Notes: generated by a model not told the origin, from the sequence alone. A stretch of DNA of 10,376 bases from Candidatus Nanohalarchaeota archaeon (GCA_017610525.1 JAFCBW010000033.1:1-10376), one strand, 5' to 3'; positions 1-6,710 are shown, counted from the stretch's first letter. A program made the numbers and translations.

Positions 1-952
1 CATAATCAGTGGATGGATCATCCACACACCCGCTCTCATGCATGAAATCATATATGCACTGGCCAGCATCCTCATCCAGATCACATGTGAAATATAAACT
101 GCCATCATGCGCAGTAATATCATGAACCTCAACCCGTATATCACTATACACATGACCCCTCCATTCATATGTCAATGGGCATGAACCATCCGGATTTATA
201 GGCACAGAAGGACCCACATGAGGATAGGCATCATCTGCCCTGCATGTCGTCTTCACCAGTTTATAATACACTTTATCCCCAGAATAATACTCCTCGCACT
301 TGCAGACCCCGTCTGCCTTCTCATGCGCCTCAACAACCATATCAACCTTGCACGGGGAAATAAGATGCAGCCTGTCTGTCTTCCCGCCGGGCAGCCTGCC
401 CATCACAAGCCCGTCATATCCGCTATCAGCATGTCCCCTCATAACTATTTCATCAAGACCGTAATCCAGATTATTATCCTTTCCGAAAAATCCCGGGAAA
501 TGCAGGCACATACCGCCGCCGCCGCAGGTCTCATACTTCTCCAAAACCGCCTCTGTATCCATGGCAATATAAGCAGCAGCAATCGCCGCAATCATAAGCG
601 CCTTTCGCGCATCAGGCGACCATGTGTTAGAGCCGCCGATAAGTACACCTTTCGTAATCGGGAGAGCTCTCTTGGTGACTACCTCATCCACAAGCGCCCT
701 CGTCTTATCAGAAGTACCCCCCGCATTATAAAACTCTGAAAATGCATCCTTATGATACTTAATCAATGTACCCTTCGCAGTTGCCGGGTTGGCAACATCC
801 CCCGGCAGCTGGTTTGCCGTATGGACAATGTCTTTGTAAATCTCCTTTGCAAGGCCATCTACCTCCGAATCATAGAGATCCTGCTGCTGTTTCTTAATTG
901 ATTTATATGAAACCAGGAGCCTTACCCTTCTGCTCCATGAAAACCTTGGCAA
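1..952 (-). CDS. Frame-shifted continuation of the large Cys-rich membrane protein (partial, runs off left edge)
   Basis: This frame is open from just below a TGA at 964-962 to the window edge (over 300 codons) and has no ATG near its beginning; a TTG at 952 is the only formal start before the 571-aa protein of the neighbouring frame ends at 903. It reads as coding: 28 of 32 Asp codons are GAT, as in the other minus-strand genes. Convincing protein begins near 910 with a charged helical stretch (SIKKQQQDLYDSEVDGLAKE). A hydrophobic segment follows (ARKALMIAAIAAAYIAM, about 120 residues in), then a domain with about ten cysteines, including a C(G)4MC cluster, ISPCKVDMVV and VCKCEE. The order helical part, membrane segment, Cys-rich ectodomain continues the preceding protein naturally, so I read it as the second part of one gene split by a one-base insertion or sequencing error. 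An independent gene with a TTG start is the weaker alternative. Function unknown. Confidence 0.7.
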   Translation of the reverse strand, partial: MPRFSWSRRVRLLVSYKSIKKQQQDLYDSEVDGLAKEIYKDIVHTANQLPGDVANPATAKGTLIKYHKDAFSEFYNAGGTSDKTRALVDEVVTKRALPITKGVLIGGSNTWSPDARKALMIAAIAAAYIAMDTEAVLEKYETCGGGGMCLHFPGFFGKDNNLDYGLDEIVMRGHADSGYDGLVMGRLPGGKTDRLHLISPCKVDMVVEAHEKADGVCKCEEYYSGDKVYYKLVKTTCRADDAYPHVGPSVPINPDGSCPLTYEWRGHVYSDIRVEVHDITAHDGSLYFTCDLDEDAGQCIYDFMHESGCVDDPSTDY

Positions 953-2618
953 ATGACTTCTTCAGTTTATCTTTCAGTACAGGTGAATCCTTCAAAGTTT
1001 TCTTGACCGCAGCAGTAATAGCCACCTCACCGCCCTCATCCATGAAATTACGCAGCTCATGCATCCCGCGAAGTTGATTCAATTCAGTGGTGATTGTCGT
1101 AATCCGCGTATCTGTAAGGCCCAGGTTCCATTCCTTTGCTATTGTCTCAACACTTTCCTTTTCAATATTGCGTCCGCCCCTCACAAAAAGTGCATAATCA
1201 GTAAGAGCACTGTACTGGTCTATTGTTAAATCATCCATATTCTCCCCGAACACCCTTCTGATTGTACTGGTATCTGGCGCATTAGCAAGTATCCGCCTCC
1301 CCATGACATCATCAGTAACTGCCCGGACATTATCCAACCCAATAACAGAACCGCCATGCTTCTTCAGAACAAACTTCTCAACATTGAATGCCACAAGCCC
1401 CGCTTTCCCTGCATATTCATAACTTAGGCGCTCATAAGTTGCTCCTTTCGCTTCCTTCACAGCATGACCTATCGCCCGTTTGATACCCGCCTTCCTGACA
1501 ACACCAAGCCCTGCAGCCCCTGCCTTGGCCCCGGACCACCCTGCCTTAAGTGTCCCGCCTCCGAGATTCATAACACCGCCTATAGCAACAGCAGCAATAA
1601 TCATATCCTTCGGCTCATAAATCCAGGTACTCTCAATCCCGTGAGGAAACGTCTCATAATATACAAGATACCTCGGCTCGCCTATGGCACCGATCCACGC
1701 CTTTCCGTAATCAGCAACCTTGGCAAAATATCCATCCCCCATAGTGACATCCTGCGGAAGCTCAAAACCAAGCACATCACAATAAAAGCCATTCCGCGAA
1801 TCCGCCTCAGTCACCACGGCACAGGACGTAACCGACGTCCGTCCATCACAGGCACTGGAATCAGCTGCATCGCCACAACGACCCATAAGACCAATACAAT
1901 TACTACAACGGGCATTTGCAGGAATATAATTATAGTGAATATTACCATTAAGCTCCTCGCATTCACAGCATTTCTTATCCACTACACGATTTGTCTCATT
2001 ACCACAGACAACACACACATGCATATCATTTCCGAAACATCTCGACTCGACACCTTCCTGCGAAGCGCGCTCCTGCGCACGTTTAGACGGCGCAATACAA
2101 GTCTCATCCTTTTCACACCACCAACCAACAGTTTTCCACACACACCGCTCATCTAGTTTGCACTCACCATAGGTGTTTACACCAGCAATATTAACCATAC
2201 CGCACTTATCAGTCCCACACTGGTTCGCCCCCGGCGCAGGAGGCAGAATCGCATCACCCGTAATCTTCTCAGCAGCAGCAATCACATGTGCAGTCATAAG
2301 CCCGTGCTTAGGCGCATTCCTTGCAATGACATACGATACAGGCATACCCGTACGGCAAGAGGCACTGCTAAACATATCACAACTCGCACCGTTAGCACAA
2401 AGCGCGGTAGTATCAACAGCGCAGCTCAGCGCCTGCGTAGAATCCATAGCTATCTGGTCATCCAGCGTACTCATGCCAAACAGGTTGCCAATCAAAGATT
2501 CCATGGTAGCTAAAAACCACAATGCAGCCCCTTTCAGGTCAATGGCTTCAATCACATATACCGCGACGAGGCACAGAAGCAAACCCAAAAACACTTTCTG
2601 CAAAAAACTTACATTCAT
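903..2618 (-). CDS. Large membrane protein with 22-cysteine ectodomain and Cys-free helical domain (C-terminus frameshifted)
   Basis: Unrecognised 571-aa protein. Residues 6-25 form a transmembrane segment (KVFLGLLLCLVAVYVIEA), followed by another hydrophobic patch around 30-48. Residues about 66-280 hold 22 cysteines, including CVVC, CCEC and CSNC clusters, consistent with disulfides or metal binding. A Gly/Ala-rich hydrophobic stretch follows at about 338-375. The last 200 residues are helical, charged and entirely free of cysteine. That distribution suggests an external first half and a cytoplasmic second half. The ATG at 2618 is chosen; a GTG three codons upstream (2627) is equally plausible because a TATA box lies 27 nt before it, suiting leaderless translation. 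The protein ends at TAA 905-903, but the +1 frame continues as coding sequence, so the C-terminus given here is probably not the native one. It is last in the leftward gene set and may have its own promoter. Confidence 0.82.
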   Translation of the reverse strand: MNVSFLQKVFLGLLLCLVAVYVIEAIDLKGAALWFLATMESLIGNLFGMSTLDDQIAMDSTQALSCAVDTTALCANGASCDMFSSASCRTGMPVSYVIARNAPKHGLMTAHVIAAAEKITGDAILPPAPGANQCGTDKCGMVNIAGVNTYGECKLDERCVWKTVGWWCEKDETCIAPSKRAQERASQEGVESRCFGNDMHVCVVCGNETNRVVDKKCCECEELNGNIHYNYIPANARCSNCIGLMGRCGDAADSSACDGRTSVTSCAVVTEADSRNGFYCDVLGFELPQDVTMGDGYFAKVADYGKAWIGAIGEPRYLVYYETFPHGIESTWIYEPKDMIIAAVAIGGVMNLGGGTLKAGWSGAKAGAAGLGVVRKAGIKRAIGHAVKEAKGATYERLSYEYAGKAGLVAFNVEKFVLKKHGGSVIGLDNVRAVTDDVMGRRILANAPDTSTIRRVFGENMDDLTIDQYSALTDYALFVRGGRNIEKESVETIAKEWNLGLTDTRITTITTELNQLRGMHELRNFMDEGGEVAITAAVKKTLKDSPVLKDKLKKSFAKVFMEQKGKAPGFI

Positions 2619-2649
2619 ACCAACCACAAATCCATATTATTTTCAAGAG

Positions 2650-2664
2650 TATATATAATTTCAC
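2650..2664 (-). promoter_or_regulatory. Archaeal promoter (BRE-like purines plus TATA box) for the large Cys-rich protein
   Basis: On the minus strand GTGAAA is followed directly by TTATATATA (2658-2650). The TATA centre lies 27 nt before the GTG at 2627 and 36 nt before the ATG at 2618, so the transcript would start at or just before the coding region. This is the usual geometry of archaeal leaderless promoters. It follows a T-tract, which suggests the large gene is transcribed separately from the three genes before it. Confidence 0.55.
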
Positions 2665-2671
2665 AAAAAAA
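2665..2671 (-). terminator. Oligo-T tract, possible archaeal terminator
   Basis: Seven consecutive T on the minus strand lie about 40 nt after the stop of the 187-aa gene and directly before the next TATA box. Archaeal RNA polymerase can terminate at T-rich tracts without a hairpin, and I see no stable hairpin here. Position between stop codon and next promoter supports the call; the tract alone is weak evidence. Confidence 0.4.
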
Positions 2672-2711
2672 TCTTTTGCTTCGCTCCTCAGACTTTGCAG
2701 CTCCAACAACA

Positions 2712-3275
2712 TTACCTGTGCGCAGAATAGCACAGATACATATCAGCACTCGTCCCTGCAAAAAGCTTATCCTTGATCTCAATATGGACATCCACACTAT
2801 TACCCGGCACCTCAGTCTCATACCCGTTTGACTCAATAAACTGTATTGATGCACTCTTTAATTCCCCGCAGACAACACCGACCTCAATCGGCGAATCAAA
2901 AAGCTCTGCCCCGTTGTCATGAGCGCTCACCATCCACCCCTCAATATCCGCTCCTTTAAAAACACCATACCCGCATTCCATAAGAAGCCCTAGATGCTCA
3001 ACATCCTTAAGTTCCACGCCGCCAAACTCAACATCAACAAAATCATATACCTCTCCCTTCTTAAAACTCTCCTTTCCAAGCAGGACACAATCTTTTTCAT
3101 AGAGATTTTCATCAGCAACATTAAACAGGATGTTCGTAAACTCAGTGATCTTCCCGCCAATCACACTGCCATACACATAAAAGAGAATAACACCAATAAG
3201 AAGCCCAAGAACAACACTTATAAGAAACCCCGTCTTCAGGTCATGGGTACCTTTTCTCAACCCGGCATCATACAT
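2712..3275 (-). CDS. Single-pass membrane protein with extracytoplasmic beta-rich domain
   Basis: Unrecognised 187-aa protein. The N-terminus is short and basic (LRKGTHDLKTG), then a transmembrane segment spans about residues 16-38 (FLISVVLGLLIGVILFYVYG). The remaining 145 or so residues alternate short hydrophobic and polar stretches, suggesting beta structure, and hold four cysteines (KDCVLL, LMECGY, VVCGEL and LCYS near the end), enough for two disulfides. The start is uncertain: the ATG at 3275 has no Shine-Dalgarno, a TTG at 3284 extends the frame by three codons, and a TAA immediately upstream of that TTG limits the choice to these two. It follows the 65-aa gene by 44 nt and precedes a T-tract, so it is probably the last gene of a three-gene transcript. 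The architecture resembles a minor pseudopilin or pilus-associated protein, but no family signature is visible. Confidence 0.75.
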   Translation of the reverse strand: MYDAGLRKGTHDLKTGFLISVVLGLLIGVILFYVYGSVIGGKITEFTNILFNVADENLYEKDCVLLGKESFKKGEVYDFVDVEFGGVELKDVEHLGLLMECGYGVFKGADIEGWMVSAHDNGAELFDSPIEVGVVCGELKSASIQFIESNGYETEVPGNSVDVHIEIKDKLFAGTSADMYLCYSAHR

Positions 3276-3319
3276 ACAAAACAATTAGCATTTACTACCT
3301 TAAATAATTTCTCATGTGA

Positions 3320-3517
3320 CTAATCCTTGAATCCTCCAAGATAATAATCAATTTTCTCAGTTATCTGCCCTACAAATGTATCCATAATGCGAAGCCCGAT
3401 CATGTTCGCAACAAACAGCCCTATCCCTATCACTAAAAGCACAAGAATGACACCAGTGATAAGACTGACATCACCCTTCACCCTTCGCTTCATATCCAAA
3501 AAAGACATAACACCCAT
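3320..3517 (-). CDS. Small prepilin-like membrane protein (65 aa)
   Basis: A 65-aa protein with a basic N-terminus (MKRRVKG), a hydrophobic helix at about residues 17-40 (VSLITGVILVLLVIGIGLFV) and a short polar tail ending YYLGGFKD. The sequence VKG/DVSL matches the archaeal class III signal pattern (K/R, then G/A, cleavage, then a permitted residue such as D, then a small or aliphatic one), so a prepilin peptidase could process it. The ATG at 3517 is preferred over upstream in-frame ATGs because GGTGG lies just before it and because the upstream frame is occupied by the 37-aa gene, whose TAG is 8 nt upstream and overlaps this ribosome binding site. The frame formally extends to 3646, but that extension shadows the 37-aa gene. 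Probably a small structural subunit co-translated with its neighbours. Confidence 0.7.
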   Translation of the reverse strand: MGVMSFLDMKRRVKGDVSLITGVILVLLVIGIGLFVANMIGLRIMDTFVGQITEKIDYYLGGFKD

Positions 3518-3525
3518 AATCCCAC

Positions 3526-3639
3526 CTATCCATAACCCAGTATCTTCATCGTAATCGTGATAAAAAGGTAAAAAATAAACAATGCAATGACAAGGCATCC
3601 AATAAAAAAGACATTTACTTTTACCCCTTTTCGCCGCAT
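3526..3639 (-). CDS. Very small membrane protein (37 aa)
   Basis: Reading from ATG 3639 gives a 37-aa peptide: a strongly basic start (MRRKGVKV), one hydrophobic segment at about residues 9-29 (NVFFIGCLVIALFIFYLFI) and a short tail. Support comes from context. A TATA-like element lies 25-26 nt upstream of the ATG, giving a leaderless start; no stop interrupts it; and its stop overlaps the Shine-Dalgarno of the 65-aa gene, as in tightly packed operons. RRKG/VK resembles a prepilin signal but Lys at the second position after the cut is not in the usual pattern. With the positive residues inside, the C-terminus would face outward. It is the first gene of the leftward transcript. Short length means coding status needs confirmation. 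Confidence 0.55.
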   Translation of the reverse strand: MRRKGVKVNVFFIGCLVIALFIFYLFITITMKILGYG

Positions 3640-3660
3640 ATATCAATTAATGCACATTCA

Positions 3661-3670
3661 GATATAAATA
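3661..3670 (-). promoter_or_regulatory. TATA box of the leftward operon
   Basis: The minus strand reads TATTTATATC here, close to the archaeal TTTATATA consensus, with A-rich sequence upstream. Its centre is 25-26 nt before the ATG at 3639, so transcription would begin at or next to the start codon. No Shine-Dalgarno precedes that ATG, which agrees with leaderless translation. Confidence 0.5.
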
Positions 3671-3707
3671 AATGTGATTTTTGCGCCCATATCCCATCAT
3701 CTGCAAA

Positions 3708-3716
3708 CTATAAATA
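3708..3716 (+). promoter_or_regulatory. Candidate TATA box of the rightward operon
   Basis: CTATAAATA on the plus strand. At standard archaeal spacing the transcript would start near 3738, giving a leader of about 45 nt with a weak GGCGG ribosome site before ATG 3784. The same element read on the minus strand (TATTTATAG) could also serve leftward transcription. The palindromic TAATATATTA at 3761-3770 is an alternative but sits too close to the ATG. Confidence 0.35.
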
Positions 3717-3722
3717 CTACTA

Positions 3723-3739
3723 AACTCTAAGTAAGAGTT
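3723..3739. promoter_or_regulatory. Operator-like inverted repeat in the divergent promoter region
   Basis: AACTCT and AGAGTT form perfect 6-bp arms separated by 5 bp (AAGTA). The dyad lies between the candidate rightward TATA box and the predicted rightward start site, where a bound repressor would block transcription. No regulator gene is in the window, so the role is inferred from position and symmetry. Confidence 0.35.
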
Positions 3740-3783
3740 AGAACACATATCTTACACACATAATATATTAGCAGGCGGCACCA

Positions 3784-3945
3784 ATGGAAATACTAAAAAA
3801 AGCAAAAGGCTCTTTTGCAGTCAACCAGACAATGATTCTGGTGCTTGGAGTAATAGTTCTTGCAATTATCGCAGCAGTATATGTATTTCTCGGCGACAGG
3901 GCCGTAGAGATGATAACAGATGCACTGCACTTCCCGACAATATAA
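3784..3945 (+). CDS. Small pilin-like membrane protein (53 aa)
   Basis: ATG 3784 opens a 53-aa protein: a basic N-terminus (MEILKKAKGSFAVNQT), one hydrophobic helix at about residues 17-36 (MILVLGVIVLAIIAAVYVFL) and an amphipathic tail ending HFPTI. It is the first gene after the divergent promoter region, and the next gene follows with its own ribosome site, so it is very probably translated. A run of three in-frame TAA codons closes the frame (3943-3951). The KG/SF junction resembles a prepilin cleavage site but Ser at the first position is outside the usual set. Size and layout (short basic leader, hydrophobic helix, tiny ectodomain) match small archaeal pilin-like subunits. It has no cysteine, unlike most neighbours. 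Function inferred only from architecture. Confidence 0.65.
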   Translation: MEILKKAKGSFAVNQTMILVLGVIVLAIIAAVYVFLGDRAVEMITDALHFPTI

Positions 3946-3960
3946 TAATAAGGTGGTTCA

Positions 3961-4236
3961 ATGAGAAAAGCAACAAGCCAGACAATATGGATAATCGTCG
4001 CAATTGTGGTCGCACTTATAGTCGCACTCATACTTGCAACTCTGATGAACACCACAGTCGGCAAAACAAGAGACAGCACAGAAAAACCAATAGATAATGC
4101 AGGAAACGCACTGAAAATAGAGATGTGTAAACGTGCATGTGATTCCTGCCTGAGGGCACGTGGAGATCCATGCGAGAATTGGGCTGACATTGGGGAAGGA
4201 TGCGATGATTTGGGAATAGCATGCCCGTACAATTAA
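3961..4236 (+). CDS. Pilin-like membrane protein with six-cysteine ectodomain (91 aa)
   Basis: A 91-aa protein starting MRKATSQT, with a long hydrophobic helix at residues 9-29 (IWIIVAIVVALIVALILATLM), a polar linker, and a compact C-terminal domain with six cysteines at residues 56, 60, 63, 71, 81 and 88 (CKRACDSC, then PCEN, GCDD, ACPYN). Six cysteines in 33 residues suggests a small disulfide knot outside the cell. GGTGG lies 4 nt before the ATG and directly after the triple stop of the 53-aa gene, so the two are co-transcribed. The short basic N-terminus with a helix starting at once is typical of archaeal pilin-like proteins, although the residue after RKA (Thr) does not match the strict cleavage pattern. 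No homologue recognised. Confidence 0.82.
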   Translation: MRKATSQTIWIIVAIVVALIVALILATLMNTTVGKTRDSTEKPIDNAGNALKIEMCKRACDSCLRARGDPCENWADIGEGCDDLGIACPYN

Positions 4237-4474
4237 CATACATTCATGCGGTAGCTTATGAAAAATCATAAGATATTGATGACAATTGGAGAATCTTAAG
4301 CTTTTTCATCGCAGTCATATACGTTATAGACGATGAAAAATCATGGAAATATGGGGTCGATTGAGGCATTTCCAAGCATCCCTTTGCAACAACAACATAG
4401 AAAAAGGGTATAGGAAATACGCCAATCGCACTTGATTTCCGCATATCTAATTACTTGGTATGATTTGTGATGCA
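4237..4474. other. Intergenic region with nested inverted and direct repeats
   Basis: No credible gene lies here. The 62-aa minus-strand frame at 4256-4444 has no ribosome site or sensible composition. The first 110 bp holds a hairpin CTTATGA-AAAA-TCATAAG (4255-4272), a perfect 10-bp inverted repeat TTTTTCATCG (4302-4311) with CGATGAAAAA (4331-4340), and two copies of ATGAAAAATCAT (4258-4269 and 4333-4344). The central TTTTTCAT can pair with either flanking copy. The rest (4345-4474) carries only a weak TATA-like GCATATCT and a GTGAT next to the following ATG. It separates the first two small genes from the six following genes, so it may be a regulatory leader or second promoter. Confidence 0.55.
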
Positions 4475-6358
4475 ATGAAAAGAAATAGAAAAGCCCTTGG
4501 AAAGACAGTTGAGATTGTAATACTTGGGCTCATGGTGGGACTGATAGTAGTATTTATTGGAACAATTTTTGTCTCCGGAATTGCAGAGAACATAAAAAAT
4601 ATGTTTGGAGTGACCCCGAAGGGAACAATGGACGACAGCATATTGGCCGCAGAATGCCTGAGACTATGCGATACAGTATACCTACCAGAAGGCGGTCTAT
4701 ACAAATGCACAGCATCCCCCGAGGGCAGCAATGAGCTATGCGGCACAATACTCACACGCATAAAAGAATCAGAGGACGATCTCCCGGGCGAGCCAACATC
4801 TGGCACAAGCACCATCAAACTTGACGGCGATTTTCTGCCATGCTCAGAAATGACTGTGCTATTCAAAAATATCAAACAAGAAGACATAATTGACCTTTCT
4901 ATAAATATTAAATCCGATGATGATGATGATGTTGTGCCGGTAAGAGACGCAAGCGGATCAGAAATAACACCTGATGGAGACGGCTATTACTTATTATGTT
5001 CATCAGAAGGCACGCCATGCACTCAGGAAGTGAAATTCAGGCTCCCTTGTGACTACAAACCCGAAGTCCAGGCATTCAAGCCGGATACCAGACATACAAT
5101 CAGCTTCAAATCAGGCAATGCAGCCGGTACCGTAGATGACACCCTGGAACTGCCGCAATACAAAAACAAACAATGGAACTGCCTGAATTACGCAACATTT
5201 CCTGAAGGCATAAGCTTTAACCAGAAAGTCACAACCACGCCGGATACCACAAAAGTGAAATTCAAAAGAGTAATCAAACCAGAATCTCAGACACACATGA
5301 TAGCAGAGACAAAGATAAAAATAAAAGAAGGTTCTGGCCAATGCGAAGATCCATCATCTCCTAGTGATAATCCAACAGTCATCAATCCCTGTGAACTTGG
5401 AATCGACCATACCCTCGGGCTAACATATGTCGATCCGGATAGTTATCATTTCACAATGCCAAGAATTACAGGAAAACTGGAAGATATCCGTTTCATTATC
5501 CATCTTACAGTAAAAGAACTTGACGAGACACCTGCCGGAGACATCGAGGTATGCGCAACAAAAACCACAGCAAGCATAACATGCAAAAGCAGTGTTGCAT
5601 ATCTTTGCTACGAGGACACTGATGACAGCAAGGAATACATCCTCTCAGGTCCCTCAGACAGCGGCACACACACCCTAGATGGTATCTGCAAATACACAGG
5701 CAAGACAGAATACAAAAGTGGCTGCACATTAGTGTCTGACGGAAGCCACACAAACGATGCCCAAGCAGCATGCAGCCTGCCGCACAAAATATACAGGGAA
5801 GACACAATGATACAAGACGCAACAAATAATGAATGCAAAGTTACAGACCTTAAGATAGTAAATATACATCCATGCAAAATCGGCGACTGCGATAAAGACA
5901 CATACTTTACCGCAGCAGACACAACAGGCTGGATTGCAGTGGATCTGGAAAACAAAGGCAATATCCCCATCGAAATTCATGAAGGTAACCTGTACTTAAC
6001 AATAGACGGCAATGCCGAAACAGTAGTCGCAATTCCCGACCATACAATCCCAGGTGGCCAGGCATCCAAAATCAAAGATACAACAATCAACACAATAAAA
6101 CCAGATAGCCACCTTGTTGAAGGAACATATACAATCAAAGCAAAAATAGACAACATAGACACACTAAAATACCCTGTAGTCGACGAATCATCAAGAAATG
6201 CAAACAACATACTGACAAAAACAATAACAGTATATCCACAATGCTGTAGAGACTGCATAAGCTGCACAACAGAAACTGCATGCGCATCAAAATGTTCCAA
6301 TATATGTGAATGGAAACCTAATTCGATAACTGGTGACGACGAATGCAAAAAAAAATAA
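4475..6358 (+). CDS. Large single-pass surface protein with C-terminal CARDB-like domain and Cys-rich tail
   Basis: A 627-aa protein. The N-terminus is basic (MKRNRKALGKTVE) with a transmembrane helix at about residues 13-35. A long extracytoplasmic region follows, rich in Thr, Asp and Ser, with scattered cysteines and a run of five Asp encoded by GAT repeats (4916-4930). Residues about 451-586 look like a CARDB-type beta-sandwich: VDLENKGNIPIEIHEG, then EGTYTIKAKIDN and VDESSRNANNILTKTITV, a layout typical of CARDB adhesion-like modules. The last 41 residues contain nine cysteines (QCCRDCISC to DDECKKK). ATG 4475 is preferred to 4460 because it begins the basic leader and is preceded by GTGAT, though spacing is short. 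Its 3' end holds the ribosome site and start of the next gene, so the two are translationally linked. Probably a cell-surface binding or structural subunit; exact role unknown. Confidence 0.85.
   Translation: MKRNRKALGKTVEIVILGLMVGLIVVFIGTIFVSGIAENIKNMFGVTPKGTMDDSILAAECLRLCDTVYLPEGGLYKCTASPEGSNELCGTILTRIKESEDDLPGEPTSGTSTIKLDGDFLPCSEMTVLFKNIKQEDIIDLSINIKSDDDDDVVPVRDASGSEITPDGDGYYLLCSSEGTPCTQEVKFRLPCDYKPEVQAFKPDTRHTISFKSGNAAGTVDDTLELPQYKNKQWNCLNYATFPEGISFNQKVTTTPDTTKVKFKRVIKPESQTHMIAETKIKIKEGSGQCEDPSSPSDNPTVINPCELGIDHTLGLTYVDPDSYHFTMPRITGKLEDIRFIIHLTVKELDETPAGDIEVCATKTTASITCKSSVAYLCYEDTDDSKEYILSGPSDSGTHTLDGICKYTGKTEYKSGCTLVSDGSHTNDAQAACSLPHKIYREDTMIQDATNNECKVTDLKIVNIHPCKIGDCDKDTYFTAADTTGWIAVDLENKGNIPIEIHEGNLYLTIDGNAETVVAIPDHTIPGGQASKIKDTTINTIKPDSHLVEGTYTIKAKIDNIDTLKYPVVDESSRNANNILTKTITVYPQCCRDCISCTTETACASKCSNICEWKPNSITGDDECKKK
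6332..6336 (+). promoter_or_regulatory. Shine-Dalgarno GGTGA inside the preceding gene
   Basis: GGTGA lies 6 nt before ATG 6343, inside the last codons of the 627-aa gene. It decides the start of the 102-aa gene in favour of 6343 over the ATG at 6358, which overlaps the upstream stop. Confidence 0.6.
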
Positions 6359-6651
6359 TGGACCTGTGCTATCTGAATCCACTGGCTTTCAGGCTGTTTT
6401 ATCGCCCAATATACCTGTTGCACCAAAAGATACAAACAAACACCACTAAAAAGAAAAAAGCAGAGGTAGCTGTAAAAGCCATGCTTTTATGGCTGGGAGA
6501 ACTGTTAATACTGGGAATAATCGCAGCAATAATATTCATTTGCATAAACGGAACCGCAGCAGCAATGCAGGAGATATGGAACAACAACCCTATAATAAAA
6601 GTTGCAAAGATAGCAAGAGATATGTACGAAAAAATCCCGGGAGTCAGGTAA
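6343..6651 (+). CDS. Prepilin-like small membrane protein (102 aa)
   Basis: A 102-aa protein whose first 46 residues are polar and basic, ending in KKKKA, followed by EVAVKAMLLW and a hydrophobic helix at about residues 47-68 (MLLWLGELLILGIIAAIIFI). A short charged amphipathic tail of about 34 residues completes it. The KKA/EV junction at residues 40/41 fits the archaeal class III signal pattern, with an unusually long leader of 40 residues; cleavage would leave a mature peptide of 62 residues. It overlaps the 3' end of the 627-aa gene by 16 nt and uses a GGTGA embedded there. The ATG at 6358 would remove five residues only. Probably a small pilin-like or scaffold subunit; not recognised by sequence. 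Confidence 0.7.
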   Translation: MQKKIMDLCYLNPLAFRLFYRPIYLLHQKIQTNTTKKKKAEVAVKAMLLWLGELLILGIIAAIIFICINGTAAAMQEIWNNNPIIKVAKIARDMYEKIPGVR

Positions 6652-6710
6652 AATCCCTCCGTCAACTGCAACAACATCATAGTACAGGAAAAATACCAGG
6701 AGAAAATATC

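Noticed and set aside
218..739. Plus-strand open frame of 173 codons
   Set aside because: It lies opposite the shifted-frame coding region, has implausible composition and no ribosome site. It is a by-product of the strand bias.
900..915. Programmed +1 ribosomal frameshift site
   Set aside because: Codons around the break (GGT TTC ATA TAA) do not allow good re-pairing in the +1 frame, and no stimulatory structure is evident; indel or sequencing error is simpler.
1464..2156. Plus-strand open frame of 230 codons
   Set aside because: Antisense to the Cys-rich part of the 571-aa protein, Thr/Ile/His-rich with no domain pattern; shadow frame.
4277..4282. TGATGA resembling a C box of a C/D guide RNA
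   Set aside because: No CTGA D box at suitable distance and no C'/D' pair.
4256..4444. Minus-strand open frame of 62 codons in the intergenic region
   Set aside because: No Shine-Dalgarno or TATA element at the right spacing, and it would cover the repeat elements; composition is not protein-like.
4916..4930. GAT microsatellite
   Set aside because: Only five units encoding five Asp; too short to suggest phase variation, and a change by whole units would keep the frame.
6489..6710. Upstream extension of the 157-aa gene
   Set aside because: It reads the 102-aa gene out of frame and gives a polar, Asn/Ser/Gln-rich sequence; GGAG before ATG 6711 marks the real start.
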